Counted from the first letter of the stretch, positions 16,753-25,696 are shown. The stretch is DNA of 64,000 nt from Marinactinospora thermotolerans DSM 45154 (GCF_900167435.1 NZ_FUWS01000003.1:124001-188000), one strand, 5' to 3'. Translations and numbers: made by a program. Notes: generated by a model from the sequence alone, not told the origin.

Positions 16753-17364
16753 CTACGGGCGCAGGCTGGCCAGGAGCAGATCGGCGTAGTAGGCGCCGAT
16801 CTCGGCTCCGCCCAGTTGACCTTCGGGCCGGTACCACATGCCCAGGTGGTGGACGGCGCCGAAGTACTGGGTGACGACGATGTCGGCCGGCACGTCGGAG
16901 CGGAAGACCCCGGCGCGCGCGCCCTCCTCGATCATCGCGCGGAAGCACTCGTGGTAGCGGCGGCGTTCCTTGCGCACGGCGCTTTGCCGGTCGGGGGAGA
17001 GCATGTGCAGCGAGCGGAAGAAGATGACGGTGTCGTCGAGGTTGTCCACGGTGGTGTGGACGACGTCGGCCGCCGCCGCGCGCAGCCTCTCCTCGACCGG
17101 CCCCCCGGCCTGGGCGAACTCGTTCAACCGGCGCGTCTGCATCGCCAGGACGCGCTGGTAGATCGCGTAGAGCAGGTCGTCCTTGGACGAGAAGTAGTGG
17201 TACATCGCGCCCTTGGTGACGCCCGCGGCGTCGACCAGTTCCTGCACCGAGGTGCGCTCGAACCCGCGTTCGGCGAACAGGCGGGTCGCGACCGACAGCA
17301 GCCGGTCGGGTACGGAAAGGGAGGAACGCCGCTCAGCCCGGTCCTGCCCCGCCGTCCCCGTCAT
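16753..17364 (-). CDS. TetR-family transcriptional regulator
   Basis: 203 residues. TetR_N helix-turn-helix: RLLSVATRLFAERGFERTSV followed by ELVDAAGVTKGAMYHYFSSKDDL. The C-terminal half (DTVIFFRSLHMLSPDRQSAV) resembles regulators of fatty-acid or sterol acyl-CoA catabolism such as the KstR2/FadR-like group, but no such genes are adjacent. A semi-palindrome ACCGCCCGGTCGGT at 17445-17458, 80 bases upstream, matches the kind of operator used by this group and suggests autoregulation. Convergent with the M48 gene. Confidence 0.83.
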   Translation of the reverse strand: MTGTAGQDRAERRSSLSVPDRLLSVATRLFAERGFERTSVQELVDAAGVTKGAMYHYFSSKDDLLYAIYQRVLAMQTRRLNEFAQAGGPVEERLRAAAADVVHTTVDNLDDTVIFFRSLHMLSPDRQSAVRKERRRYHECFRAMIEEGARAGVFRSDVPADIVVTQYFGAVHHLGMWYRPEGQLGGAEIGAYYADLLLASLRP

Positions 17365-17444
17365 GTCCCACTCCCAGCTGATCGACCGGTCCGGACGGGC
17401 CGAACGGCCCGCCTCGCCGTCCTCCAGGATAGTCCACCTGGCAT

Positions 17445-17458
17445 ACCGCCCGGTCGGT
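17445..17458. promoter_or_regulatory. Candidate TetR operator
   Basis: ACCGCCCGGTCGGT is a 14-bp palindrome with one mismatched pair, upstream of the TetR gene. Similar ACCG...CGGT boxes are used by many actinobacterial TetR regulators. It may also serve the small gene that starts at 17663. Confidence 0.35.
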
Positions 17459-17662
17459 TGCCGCGCCGCCCGCTCGGCGCGACACGCCCGGCCTCGCGTC
17501 CGGGGATGGATTTTCCGCCGTTTCCGCACGTCAGCCGACCGGGGGCGAAATCGACACCGCCCACCTGACCCACAGTGGAGCCCGACGGTCCTAGGGTGAG
17601 AGGGGTCGATCCGAAGTTCACGAGCCCCCCTCAGGCGAACACTTGTTCGATAGGATGCGCGC

Positions 17663-17932
17663 GTGAGTCTCTACAACGAACGGATCGACGTCAGATCGAC
17701 CACCGGCGGGCACCCCGCCCTCTTCGCGTGGCGGGGCCACATGTACCGGGTACGCCGGGTCATCGGCACCTGGAACGGCGACTCCCAGGGAAACGGGCCC
17801 ACCGCCCGTCCCGGCTCCGATGTCCGCCTCGTTCGGGTCGCGGCCGAATCCGACCACGGTCAGGCCAACATCGCCGACATCAGCCTCGACGTCGCCACCA
17901 ACCACTGGACGATGCGACGTCTGTGGAGCTGA
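17663..17932 (+). CDS. Small conserved protein resembling DUF6504
   Basis: 89 residues with no membrane segment. The order ERIDVRSTTGGHPALFAWRGHMYRVRRVI then DVRLVRVAAE and NHWTMRRLW (pieces shown) matches small actinobacterial proteins with a W-R-G-x-x-Y-x-V core that I associate with DUF6504. Function unknown. The GTG start has no ribosome-binding site, but TAGGAT ends 6 bases before it, so the message may be leaderless. A hairpin follows at 17950. Confidence 0.6.
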   Translation: MSLYNERIDVRSTTGGHPALFAWRGHMYRVRRVIGTWNGDSQGNGPTARPGSDVRLVRVAAESDHGQANIADISLDVATNHWTMRRLWS

Positions 17933-18598
17933 GCAGCGCCACGTAGGACGGCGGGATCCTCGGGCGAGGGTCCCGCCCTTCAGACCGCCCGGCGCGAATT
18001 CCGGTGACCGACGCGGTGCCGCCCGGCCGATCGCCTTCTCGGCCACCGGACAGCGCCACGGAGCTGGGCACCGGGGCGCGAAGGACGACGTTTCCCGGGG
18101 CCGTCGATCCGGCGGCGTGGAGCGGTCATCGACGGCGCACCCGCTCCTGCGGCCCCCACGACCGGCGGCGCGCCGGTCGAGGCACCGCCGCCCCGATCTC
18201 CGGTGACGTCCACCTCGATCGGCCCGTCCTTTGGAGACCCTCCCCTACGGCACCGGCGTCCGCCCGGGCATCGCCGGCCGCGCCGACACGTCCGATCTCC
18301 TCCCGCGTCCGCTCCGCCGCCGAAGACGCCCCCGCCTCTTTCGCCCCCACCTTCTCGGTGCCGCGTCGGCCGTGGCGGGTGGTCGGGGACGCGGGGAACA
18401 CCGGAGGGACGAGCCGTCCGGACGACGCGACGGCGTATCCGCGCACGTGGCGGCGTGTTCCCGCCGCGGCGGAGATCGATGCACACGATGCCGGTCTTCC
18501 AGCGAACAACCGACTATGAGCGCGTGTGCGGCCGGCCGGGGGCGCCCACCCCCTCCTCGGCGCGGACGGCCCGGTGTCCCGGCGTTCTACCATGTCCG
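17933..18598. other. GC-rich non-coding region upstream of the two-component system
   Basis: About 666 bases. Open frames exist on both strands but show arginine/proline/serine-rich low-complexity translations typical of shadow frames. Apart from the hairpin at 17950-17977 and the -10 of the response regulator I see nothing here. Confidence 0.5.
17950..17977 (+). terminator. Hairpin after the DUF6504-like gene
   Basis: GGCGGGATCCTCG pairs with CGAGGGTCCCGCC with a single mismatch, 17 bases after the stop, then CTTCAG. Confidence 0.65.
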
Positions 18599-18601
18599 AT
18601 G

Positions 18602-19285
18602 ATGCGCATCCTCGTGGTCGAGGACGACGACCGCGTCGCGCGGGGCCTGGTCACCGCGCTGCGCCACGCCTCCTACGACGTTCATCGGGTCTCCACCGCC
18701 GCCGCCGCACTGCACGCGCCGGCGGTGGACGTCGTGCTGCTCGACCTCGGCCTGCCCGACGCCGACGGCTTCGAGGTCCTGCGCCGGTTACGCGACAGGC
18801 CCGAGACCGCCATCATCGCGGTCACCGCCCGGGCCGAAGAGCACGAACGTGTCCGCGGGCTGCGCGCCGGCGCCGACGACTACGTGGTGAAACCGTTCGG
18901 CATCGCCGAACTGCTCGCCCGCATCGACGCGGTGCTGCGCCGCACCCGCGCCGCGCGGGCCCGGGCCCGCCACACCGACACCCCACCGCTGCGCGCCGGG
19001 GCGCTGACGATCGACGTCGGCGCGCGCGAGGCCGAACTGGCCGGTGAGCCGCTCACCCTCACCCGCAAGGAGTTCGACCTGCTCGCCCTGCTCGTCACAC
19101 GCTCGCCGGCCGTCGTCTCCCGCGACGTCATCCTCGACCAGGTGTGGGGGGCCACCTGGGAGACCTCCTCGCGGACGCTCGACACCCACATCGCGGCGCT
19201 GCGCGCAAAACTCGGCGACGCGGTGCGCATCCGCACCGCCCGCGGGGTCGGCTACCGGCTGGTCCCCGACACGGAACCGGCCTGA
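18602..19285 (+). CDS. OmpR-family response regulator
   Basis: 227 residues. Receiver domain: acidic pocket VEDDD at the start, phospho-acceptor Asp48 in LLDLGLPD and Lys97 in VVKPFG. C-terminal winged helix of the OmpR/PhoB type (LTLTRKEFDLLALLV, VGYRLV). Two ATG codons are adjacent (18599 and 18602); TACCAT at 18588-18593 lies 5-8 bases upstream, so the transcript is probably leaderless. The kinase gene begins 3 bases after the stop. Neighbouring dicarboxylate genes make them likely targets, by inference. Confidence 0.92.
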   Translation: MRILVVEDDDRVARGLVTALRHASYDVHRVSTAAAALHAPAVDVVLLDLGLPDADGFEVLRRLRDRPETAIIAVTARAEEHERVRGLRAGADDYVVKPFGIAELLARIDAVLRRTRAARARARHTDTPPLRAGALTIDVGAREAELAGEPLTLTRKEFDLLALLVTRSPAVVSRDVILDQVWGATWETSSRTLDTHIAALRAKLGDAVRIRTARGVGYRLVPDTEPA

Positions 19286-19288
19286 CCC

Positions 19289-20710
19289 GTGCTCCGCCGG
19301 CTCATCGCGCTCCTGCTTCCCCTGTCCTTCGTCCTCGTCGCCGCCCTCGCGGGCCCGCTGGGCACCCTCATGGCCCAGCGCGAGACCCAGGAGCTCTACG
19401 TCGACCGGCTCAACGACATCGGGCGGTTCGCCTCGCTCGCCGACAACGCGCTGCGCACCGGTCGCACGGAGGCGCTGCGCACGGAGCTCGAGGGCTATGA
19501 GGAGCTGTACGGCATCTCGGTGGCGCTGCTGGACCCCTCGGGTTCGCTCCTCATCGCCTCGGGCCCCGGCCACGAGGCGGCGCAGGCGATCGCCGACCCC
19601 GCGACACGGGAGGTGCTGGACGACGCGATCGCCGGATTCCGCCCCGAACCCCCGACCGCGGTGTGGCCGTGGCGCGACGCCCCTCTCATCCTCGCCGAAC
19701 CCGTCGGCCGCGACAGCGAGGTGGTCGGGGTCCTCCTCCTCGTCTCCCCGACCGACGCGATGCGCGACCGCGTCCTCGCCGACTGGGGGGTGCTCGCGCT
19801 GCTGTGCCTGATCCCGCTGTCGGTACTCGCCGCGATCACCTGGCCGGTGTCACGGTGGGTCCTGTTGCCGGTCCGCCAACTCGACTCCGCCGCGTCCAAG
19901 ATCGCCGACGGCGACCTGAGCGTGCGCGCCGACGAGGTGGGCGGTCCACCCGAGCTGCGGCGCCTCGCCGCCTCCTTCAACGCCATGGTCGACGTCGTGG
20001 AACGCGCGCTGCACCGGCAACGGGCGTTCGTCTCCGACGCCTCCCACCAGCTGCGCAACCCCCTGGCGAGCCTGCGCCTGGCCGTGGAGAACCTGGCCCC
20101 CCACCTGTCCGGCCCCGAGGCCCGACAGGCCCACGAGGACGCGGTGGAGGAGGCCAAGGCGATGAACCGGATGCTCAACTCCCTGCTCGCGGCGACCCGG
20201 TTGGAGAGCTTCGGGACCGCCCGCCCCATCGACCTGGACAACGTGCTGGACACGCGCCTGCAACGCTGGCGGGCGCTGGCCGGCGAGCGCGGCATCGACA
20301 TCGAGACCCACGTCCCACGCGGGTTGCGTCTGCTCGAACCGCCCGGCGGCCTGGGCAGCGTGCTGGACGAACTGATGAGCAACGCGACACGGCTGTCCGG
20401 TGGGACCCGGGTGGTACTGCGCGCCCGCTCCGGGGACATGGTCGAGCTGCGCATCAGCGATGACGGCGTCGGCCTGTCCCCCGAGGAGCGGGACAGCGCG
20501 TTCCGGCGCTTCTGGCGCGCGCCCAAACACCAGAACACCGTCGGGACGGGCCTGGGGCTGGCGATCTGCGCGGAACTGGTCGCGGAAGCCGGTGGGGAGC
20601 TCCTCCTCGAACCCGGCCTGCCCCGGCCGCGTGGCGACGGTTACGGCCTGGAGGTGGTCCTGCGCCTTCCCGACGCCTCAGCCGCCCAGTCGCCGCACGA
20701 ACCCTCCTGA
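19289..20710 (+). CDS. Sensor histidine kinase, partner of the upstream response regulator
   Basis: 473 residues. Helix 1 at about 1-28 and helix 2 near 168-190 bracket a 140-residue extracellular sensor. A HAMP domain follows (LLPVRQLDSAASKIADGD), then the H-box with His253 in SDASHQLRNPLASL, and the ATPase boxes ELMSNATRL (N), ISDDGVGL (D/G1), GTGLGLAICAELV (G2). The GTG start lies 3 bases after the response-regulator stop, so the pair is one operon. In related actinobacteria such kinases are encoded beside an orphan TAXI binding lipoprotein, as here, which may present the ligand. Confidence 0.92.
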   Translation: MLRRLIALLLPLSFVLVAALAGPLGTLMAQRETQELYVDRLNDIGRFASLADNALRTGRTEALRTELEGYEELYGISVALLDPSGSLLIASGPGHEAAQAIADPATREVLDDAIAGFRPEPPTAVWPWRDAPLILAEPVGRDSEVVGVLLLVSPTDAMRDRVLADWGVLALLCLIPLSVLAAITWPVSRWVLLPVRQLDSAASKIADGDLSVRADEVGGPPELRRLAASFNAMVDVVERALHRQRAFVSDASHQLRNPLASLRLAVENLAPHLSGPEARQAHEDAVEEAKAMNRMLNSLLAATRLESFGTARPIDLDNVLDTRLQRWRALAGERGIDIETHVPRGLRLLEPPGGLGSVLDELMSNATRLSGGTRVVLRARSGDMVELRISDDGVGLSPEERDSAFRRFWRAPKHQNTVGTGLGLAICAELVAEAGGELLLEPGLPRPRGDGYGLEVVLRLPDASAAQSPHEPS

Positions 20711-20762
20711 CCTGCGGAGACCTCGAACCGGACGGCGCCGCGCCGGCGCCCCGGCCGCCGGG

Positions 20763-21248
20763 TCACGCCGCGGACGGGGGCGGCGGCACGAACCACGCCT
20801 CCCCCTCCTGCACGGCGTGGCCGATCCGGCGCAGGATCGCCGCGCCCATGGGCGGCAGCCCGTCCAGGGGGAACCAGCGCACCTCCAGCGACTCGTCGTC
20901 GGCCGGCCGGGCGACGCCCTCGATCGGGCGGCAGCGGAACGCGATGTCGAGGAACTGCACCCGGTCTCCGTTGGGGTAGGCGAACGGTTCCTCGGTGACC
21001 ACGCTGACGATCCGTTCGGGGAGCACCCGCAGCCCCGTCTCCTCGTACACCTCGCGCACCAGCCCCGCCGCCGGCTGTTCGCCCGGCTCCAGGATGCCGC
21101 CGGGGGTCGCCCACGTCCCGTCGTCGGAGCGTCGGTGCAGCAGGAGGCGGCGCTGCTCGTCGAAGACCACCGCCGTCACCCCCACCAGGGGCAGGAGGGC
21201 GTGGCCCACATGCTCACGCATCGCGAGGACGAAGTCGGGTGTCGGCAT
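20763..21248 (-). CDS. NUDIX hydrolase
   Basis: 161 residues with a complete Nudix box at 51-73 (G-x5-E-x7-REVYEETGL, metal-binding Glu residues intact). The rest fits small MutT-like enzymes (TAVVFDEQRRLLLHRR before the box). The substrate, a nucleoside diphosphate derivative, cannot be predicted. It is 39 bases downstream of the TAXI lipoprotein gene in the same direction and probably shares its message, although a functional link is not obvious. Convergent with the kinase gene. Confidence 0.88.
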   Translation of the reverse strand: MPTPDFVLAMREHVGHALLPLVGVTAVVFDEQRRLLLHRRSDDGTWATPGGILEPGEQPAAGLVREVYEETGLRVLPERIVSVVTEEPFAYPNGDRVQFLDIAFRCRPIEGVARPADDESLEVRWFPLDGLPPMGAAILRRIGHAVQEGEAWFVPPPPSAA

Positions 21249-21287
21249 GGTCCGACCCTACAGAAACAGCCGGGGACGGCCGCCGGA

Positions 21288-22220
21288 TCACGCCTTCTGC
21301 TCGCGGAACCAGGCGCGCGCGCCGGGGTGCAGGGGGACGGGCCCCGTGGCGATACCGGTGCGGACGTTGATGTGGGTGGCCTCGGGACGGTCGGCGGCGA
21401 TGGTCCTGGCCTGGGTGAAAACCGTCTCGGTGACGATCCGCGCCACCTCGTCGGACAGCTCCTCGCCGACCACCAGCAGGTTGGGGACCGCCACCGTGTC
21501 ACAGGCCGGGATGCCGGGATAGATGGTGGCCGGGATCGTCGCCGGGATGTAGGGGCCGGGGTAGGCGTCGGCGAGGAGGTCGGCCTCCTCACGGAGGGGG
21601 ACGAAACGGACGTCCCCCTGGGAGGCCAGCTCGAAGACCGCCGGCGTGGGGATGCCCGTGAGGGAGAACAGGGCGTCGATCTCCCCGGAGGTCAACGCCC
21701 GCGCCGACGACGCCTGGTCCAGTCGCACATCGTCGACGTCCAACCCCGTCAACTCGGCGAGCCGCTCCACGGTGAACTCCGTACCGGAGTCGCGCGCCCC
21801 GTAGGAGACCCGGCGCCCGGCGAGGTCGGCGAGCTCCTCGACGTCGGAGCCGGCGGGGACGACGAGGTGCAGGTGGCTGTCGTAGACGCGGCCCAGGGCG
21901 CGCAACCGCTCCGAGGGCCGCCCGCCGTGGCCGACCGCGGCGTCCAGGCTGGTGAAGGCCACGTGCACCGCCCCCTCGGCCAGGAGCCGCAGGTTCTCCG
22001 CCGACGCGGCCGTCTCGACCGTCTCGACCCGGGTGTCCGGCAGGCGGTCGGCGAGCACCCCCGCCAGGGCGGCCCCGATCTCACGGAACACCGCGCCCGG
22101 CGGCCCGGTCGCCACGACGAGCTCGGGCAGGGAGGGCGGTTCCTCTCCCGAACACCCCGCGAAGGCCAGGAGCCCGCCGAGAAGGACGGTGCGGCGGGAC
22201 ACGGACGGACGGAGGGCCAT
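21288..22220 (-). CDS. TAXI-family TRAP solute-binding lipoprotein
   Basis: 310 residues. A twin-arginine-like start (SRRTVLLGG) leads to the lipobox FAGC with Cys23. TAXI features are LVVATGPPGAVFREIGAALAG at the start of the mature domain and later segments ENLRLLAEGAVHVAF and GEIDALFSLTGIP. TRAP binding proteins deliver organic acids to a DctQM membrane pair, yet no DctQ or DctM gene is present. With the adjacent sensor kinase and dicarboxylate symporter, a role in sensing C4-dicarboxylates or similar acids is the simplest reading, by inference. Confidence 0.85.
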   Translation of the reverse strand: MALRPSVSRRTVLLGGLLAFAGCSGEEPPSLPELVVATGPPGAVFREIGAALAGVLADRLPDTRVETVETAASAENLRLLAEGAVHVAFTSLDAAVGHGGRPSERLRALGRVYDSHLHLVVPAGSDVEELADLAGRRVSYGARDSGTEFTVERLAELTGLDVDDVRLDQASSARALTSGEIDALFSLTGIPTPAVFELASQGDVRFVPLREEADLLADAYPGPYIPATIPATIYPGIPACDTVAVPNLLVVGEELSDEVARIVTETVFTQARTIAADRPEATHINVRTGIATGPVPLHPGARAWFREQKA

Positions 22221-22283
22221 GGACGCAGCCTATGGCGTCGCCTCCCGGAAGACCGGCGGCGTGGACGCTCGGTGACCAGGCGT

Positions 22284-22373
22284 GGCACAGAGTGCCGAAA
22301 TGTCAGATGAACCTGAAGTTTCGCCCGTGTGGCTTGTCCGTTTCATGCCTTGGTGAAGAGCATCACGTGATGC
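22284..22373. promoter_or_regulatory. Two perfect palindromes upstream of the dicarboxylate symporter
   Basis: GGCAC-AGA-GTGCC (22284-22296) and GCATCACGTGATGC (22360-22373, a perfect 14-bp palindrome) lie in the region between the divergent TAXI and symporter genes. The second is 36 bases before the symporter start, in a place where a regulator would block or assist transcription. Confidence 0.45.
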
Positions 22374-22408
22374 CCCGCACAACCCCGCAGTAACAAAGGA
22401 GGACCAGA

Positions 22409-23935
22409 GTGCCCGCCTTCGGACGAGCCTCCGCGACCGGAGACGGCGGTTCCGCGACCGCTCCGGACACCGCCAAGGACACGCGGCCGGCCGGCCGCAA
22501 GCGCCTGTACCAGCAGCTCTACTTCTGGGTCGTGGTCGCGATCGCCCTGGGCATCGCGATGGGCCTGGCCTTCCCGGAACAGGCGGCAGGGCTGAAGTGG
22601 CTGGCCGATCTGTTCGTCAAGCTGGTCAAGGTCGTCATCGCGCCGACGATCTTCTGCACCGTCGTCGTCGGTATCGCCAACCTGGGCGACCTCGCCAAGG
22701 CGGGTGGTCTGGCGCTGCGGACCCTGACCTACTTCATCGCCATGACCGTGGTGGCGCTGGGCATCGGCCTGATCACCATCAACCTGTTCCGCCCGGGCGT
22801 GGGCCTCAACCTGTCCTTCGACGAGGCCGACGCCGCCGAGACCATCGCCAAGGCCGGTGACGCCGGCTCCGAGGGCTTCACCGGGTTCGTCCTCCACCTG
22901 GTGCCGGAGTCCTTCTTCTCCGCCTTCGTCGACGGCCAGCTCATCCAGGTGCTCGTCCTCGCCATCCTCGTGGCCTGCGCGCTGACGATGATCGGCGAGC
23001 GCGGCAAGGGCGCCATCCGCGGTCTGGACACCTGCGCCAAGATCATGTTCGGTGTCATCAAGATCGTGATGTGGGCCGCCCCGATCGGCGCCTTCGGCGG
23101 CATGGCCTACACCATCGGCGAGTACGGTGGCGAGGTGCTGGGCAACCTCGCGTTCTTCATGCTCAGCTTCTACGTCACCTGCCTGCTCTTCATCTTCGTG
23201 ATCCTCGGCGCGGTCTGCCGTCTCGCCGGGTTCAGCCTGCTCAAGTTCCTGCGCTACATCCGCGACGAGCTGCTCATCGTGCTGGGAACCTCCTCCAGCG
23301 AGTCGGTGCTGCCGCGGCTGATGACGAAGCTGGAGGCCGCGGGGGCGAAGAAGTCCGTCGTCGGCCTGACCGTCCCCACCGGCTACTCCTTCAACCTCGA
23401 CGGCACCGCGATCTACCTGACCATGGGCGCGATCTTCATCGCCCAGGCCACCGGTTCGGACGTCTCCGTCTGGCAGCAGCTCGGCCTGCTCGCCTTCATG
23501 CTGCTGTCCAGCAAGGGCGCGGCCGGCGTGTCCGGCGCGGGCCTGGTCACCCTGGCGGCGTCGCTGGCCGCGTTCGACGACATCATCCCGCTGGCGGGCA
23601 TCGCGCTCATCGTCGGCATCGACCGCTTCATGTCCGAGGCGCGCTCGCTGACCAACCTCATCGGCAACGGCGTGGGCTCGCTGGTCATCGCCCGTTGGAC
23701 CGGCGATCTCGACCGCGAACGGCTGTCCTACGTCCTGGACAACCCCCGCGACGTCAACGTCGACGCCCTGATGGCGGCCGAGGACAGGGAGTTCGCGGAG
23801 CAGGCGACGGTCGGGGCGGACACCGCCACACCCGCCCCGGCGGCCTCGCCCGCGGCGGACGCCCCGTCCACCGCCGCCGACGGTGACACCGCTCCCGCGC
23901 AGGAGGGGCGTACCGGGGCCGGCGTCTCCGGCTGA
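22409..23935 (+). CDS. dctA: Dicarboxylate:cation symporter, DctA/SLC1 (DAACS) family
   Basis: 508 residues in the inner membrane. The family core is clear: serine-rich re-entrant loop LGTSSSESVLPRLM, NLDGTAIYLTMGAIFIAQA with the cation-binding NLDGT, SKGAAGVSGAGLVTLAASL, and IDRFMSEARSLTNLIGNGVGS with the transport Asn. It carries C4-dicarboxylates (succinate, fumarate, malate) or acidic amino acids with protons or sodium. It exceeds the usual 430 residues because of a charged 30-residue N-terminus and a 60-residue Ala/Pro/Thr-rich C-terminal tail. The GTG start has AAAGGAGG 6 bases upstream, the strongest site in this area. Confidence 0.92.
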   Translation: MPAFGRASATGDGGSATAPDTAKDTRPAGRKRLYQQLYFWVVVAIALGIAMGLAFPEQAAGLKWLADLFVKLVKVVIAPTIFCTVVVGIANLGDLAKAGGLALRTLTYFIAMTVVALGIGLITINLFRPGVGLNLSFDEADAAETIAKAGDAGSEGFTGFVLHLVPESFFSAFVDGQLIQVLVLAILVACALTMIGERGKGAIRGLDTCAKIMFGVIKIVMWAAPIGAFGGMAYTIGEYGGEVLGNLAFFMLSFYVTCLLFIFVILGAVCRLAGFSLLKFLRYIRDELLIVLGTSSSESVLPRLMTKLEAAGAKKSVVGLTVPTGYSFNLDGTAIYLTMGAIFIAQATGSDVSVWQQLGLLAFMLLSSKGAAGVSGAGLVTLAASLAAFDDIIPLAGIALIVGIDRFMSEARSLTNLIGNGVGSLVIARWTGDLDRERLSYVLDNPRDVNVDALMAAEDREFAEQATVGADTATPAPAASPAADAPSTAADGDTAPAQEGRTGAGVSG

Positions 23936-23967
23936 CGGCTCCTCCCGGCCATCGGCCACCTCCCCCC

Positions 23968-24004
23968 ACGGGCGCCCGCGCACCCCCTCCGCGCGGGCGC
24001 CCGT
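23968..24004 (+). terminator. Terminator after dctA
   Basis: Fourteen perfectly paired bases (ACGGGCGCCCGCGC with GCGCGGGCGCCCGT) around a 9-base loop, then CCCGTTTCC, 33 bases after the stop. Confidence 0.8.
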
Positions 24005-24666
24005 CCCGTTTCCGGCCCCCTTTCGGTGGCACCGGCCGAGATGGGCGCCACCGTGGACCGCCGGACCGGACGGCCCGTGACCGCGCCCATCCGGAGAAGA
24101 TCCCGCCGGTCTCACCTGTCGGGGTCTCCCGTGTTCTTCGGAGGCTCCAGGACGTAGCGCCGATAGGGACGTTCGTCGAGGACGGACACCGGCGCCCCCT
24201 TGCCGGCGCCGCGCGCGCCTCCCACCATCGGGAAGAACCGAAGACGTAGGGCCTGGCATCGGAGCGGGAGCAGGGGCGCATCCGGCGCCTCCTCGGTTCC
24301 GAACGGACAACACCCTCGGACGGTGGCGGAGGGACCGAGACCCCAGGGACCTCGAACGCACCGCCGCTTCAAAGGAGTCTGAGGACCTTGGGAGCGACAT
24401 CGGGGTATATGAGCGCCGGCAGCATGACCGCGAACGCGGACACGCAGCGCTAAGGTCGCGCACAGCTCTTCTTCCTGGGTACAGCAGGTTGGAGGGTCAG
24501 GTCCCGTGACAGGTGTCGGCGCACCTGCCGGGACCGTTCTCATGTAACGGTGGAAAGCTCAGTACGGGTGCGATGTCAGAGCGGGCCTGCTGGCTCCTGG
24601 CACCATTCCGCGTGCTCGGGTCATCTCCGGTGATGGGGACCGGGGAAGCAGGAACCGAGATGGCTT
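24005..24666. other. Non-coding start of the accessory patch
   Basis: About 660 bases in which base composition falls below that of the flanks. A 143-codon frame on the minus strand (24112-24543) has no third-position GC bias and is not credible. I see no gene, repeat or attachment site. Confidence 0.45.
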
Positions 24667-24834
24667 TCATGTCCACCTCGTAGCCCGAAGCACAGGCGTC
24701 GCCAAAAGCCGAGCTATCTCATCCGCGCACTTCTCCGGGGTGTCAGAAGGCGCCACCATCCATTCGCCGAGCGCGTTCCGGAAGTGATGGAAGCTTTCAC
24801 AGGGGTGGCTCTCGAACTTGAGAGGCGCATCCAT
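24667..24834 (-). pseudogene. Short frame, possibly the N-terminal remnant of an ATP-binding (HATPase) partner gene
   Basis: A 55-codon frame translating to a soluble peptide with HHFRNALGEWMVAPSDTPEK and ADEIARLLATPVLRAT. The second stretch has the spacing of the N-box (E-L-x-T-N-A-V-x-H-A) of RsbW-like kinases, but degenerate. In actinomycetes a small ATP-binding gene often lies divergent to an XRE-DUF5753/DUF397 pair, exactly the position here. Identity is a context-based inference; it could equally be a small unknown gene. AGGGG lies 3 bases before the ATG. Confidence 0.3.
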
Positions 24835-24842
24835 CGGCCCCT

Positions 24843-25510
24843 ATGAACGAGCTCTGCGTACCCACCTCGGCCAGGCTGGATGAGGCCCTTGAGGCGAACG
24901 GCCGCATGTTGGCCCTGTGTGAGGGCGCGAGCCGGGCCAGTTATCCGGAGTATGCGGGCAATTCCTTCCAGGCCGTCCCCTTGGCAACCGTCATGCGGGA
25001 CTACCGCCCTCTCCTGATTCCTGTCCTCTTCCGACCGAGGAGTACGCTCGCGCGACCTTCCGTGCCGGCAGCGTCCTTGCCTCGGAAGACAAGGTCACCC
25101 GGCTCGTAGAGAGCCGCATGCAGTGAAAAGAAGAGCTGGAAGAGGCACAGACCCCGTCATCTGGGCGATCATTCCCGAGGCCGCGATCAGGCGGCTTGCC
25201 AATGATCCAGATATCCTGTCCGGGCAGGTCGGAAAACTTCTTGAGCCAGTGGATTCCGGCCGCGTCGAACTCCAGGTAGCGCCTGCCGGCCTCGGCGTGA
25301 GACGCCATCCGGGACCATCTGGGCCTTTCACGATTCTCTCCTTCATTGACGAAACCGATGTGGTCTATGTCGAAGGCGCCGGGAGTGGGAACCTGTTCAG
25401 CGGCTCGGACACAGCAGAGGAGATGACTCTTCTGTTCGGAGAGTCGCAGGCTGCCGCCCTGTCCCCAGACCGGACAGTGAAGCCTCTTGGACGAATTAGA
25501 GGAGGAGTAA
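24843..25510 (+). pseudogene. Decayed XRE-family regulator, DUF5753 part
   Basis: Three frames have to be joined to read one protein. Frame A from 24843 gives LDEALEANGRMLALCEGAS...YRPLLIPVL; near 25030 it must shift to give TEEYARATFRAGSV...VESRMQ; a TGA at 25124 interrupts this and a second shift near 25150 leads to PVIWAIIPEAAIRRLANDPD, then VELQVAPAGLG, GPFTILSF, VVYVEGAGSG and a SQAAALSPD end. These are the conserved blocks of the C-terminal DUF5753 domain of Streptomyces-type XRE regulators. The N-terminal helix-turn-helix is missing. At least two frameshifts and one stop make this a clear pseudogene. Confidence 0.8.
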
Positions 25511-25696
25511 ACGGATCCCGGTTGGAACAGGTCCAGCTACAGCAAGGGCTAAACAGACAAATACGTGGGAGCATGCACGAGAGGCCCCGGCGAAGTCAAG
25601 GCCAGAGACCCCCGGAACCGCAACCTTGACCCCCCATCCTTCCTCGGAAAAGAACGGGACTCCCGCCTGAAGGATTCGAGGTCAGGAAACCCATAA
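25511..25696 (+). pseudogene. Decayed DUF397 gene, partner of the XRE remnant
   Basis: The frame from 25511 begins with ACG where an ATG is expected, behind GAGGAG, and reads DPGWNRSSYSKG, then a TAA stop at 25550-25552, then TRGPGEVKARDPRNRNL to a final TAA at 25694-25696. W-x-x-SSYS-x-G and the VRD-type segment are the DUF397 signature. The lost start codon and the internal stop show inactivation. DUF397 genes normally sit immediately after XRE-DUF5753 genes, as here. Confidence 0.75.

Noticed and set aside
18004-18593. Open frames on both strands upstream of the response regulator
   Set aside because: Arg/Pro/Ser-rich translations with no start signals, typical of GC-rich non-coding DNA.
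24112-24543. 143-codon minus-strand frame in the accessory patch
   Set aside because: No third-position GC preference, no ribosome-binding site and no recognisable sequence.
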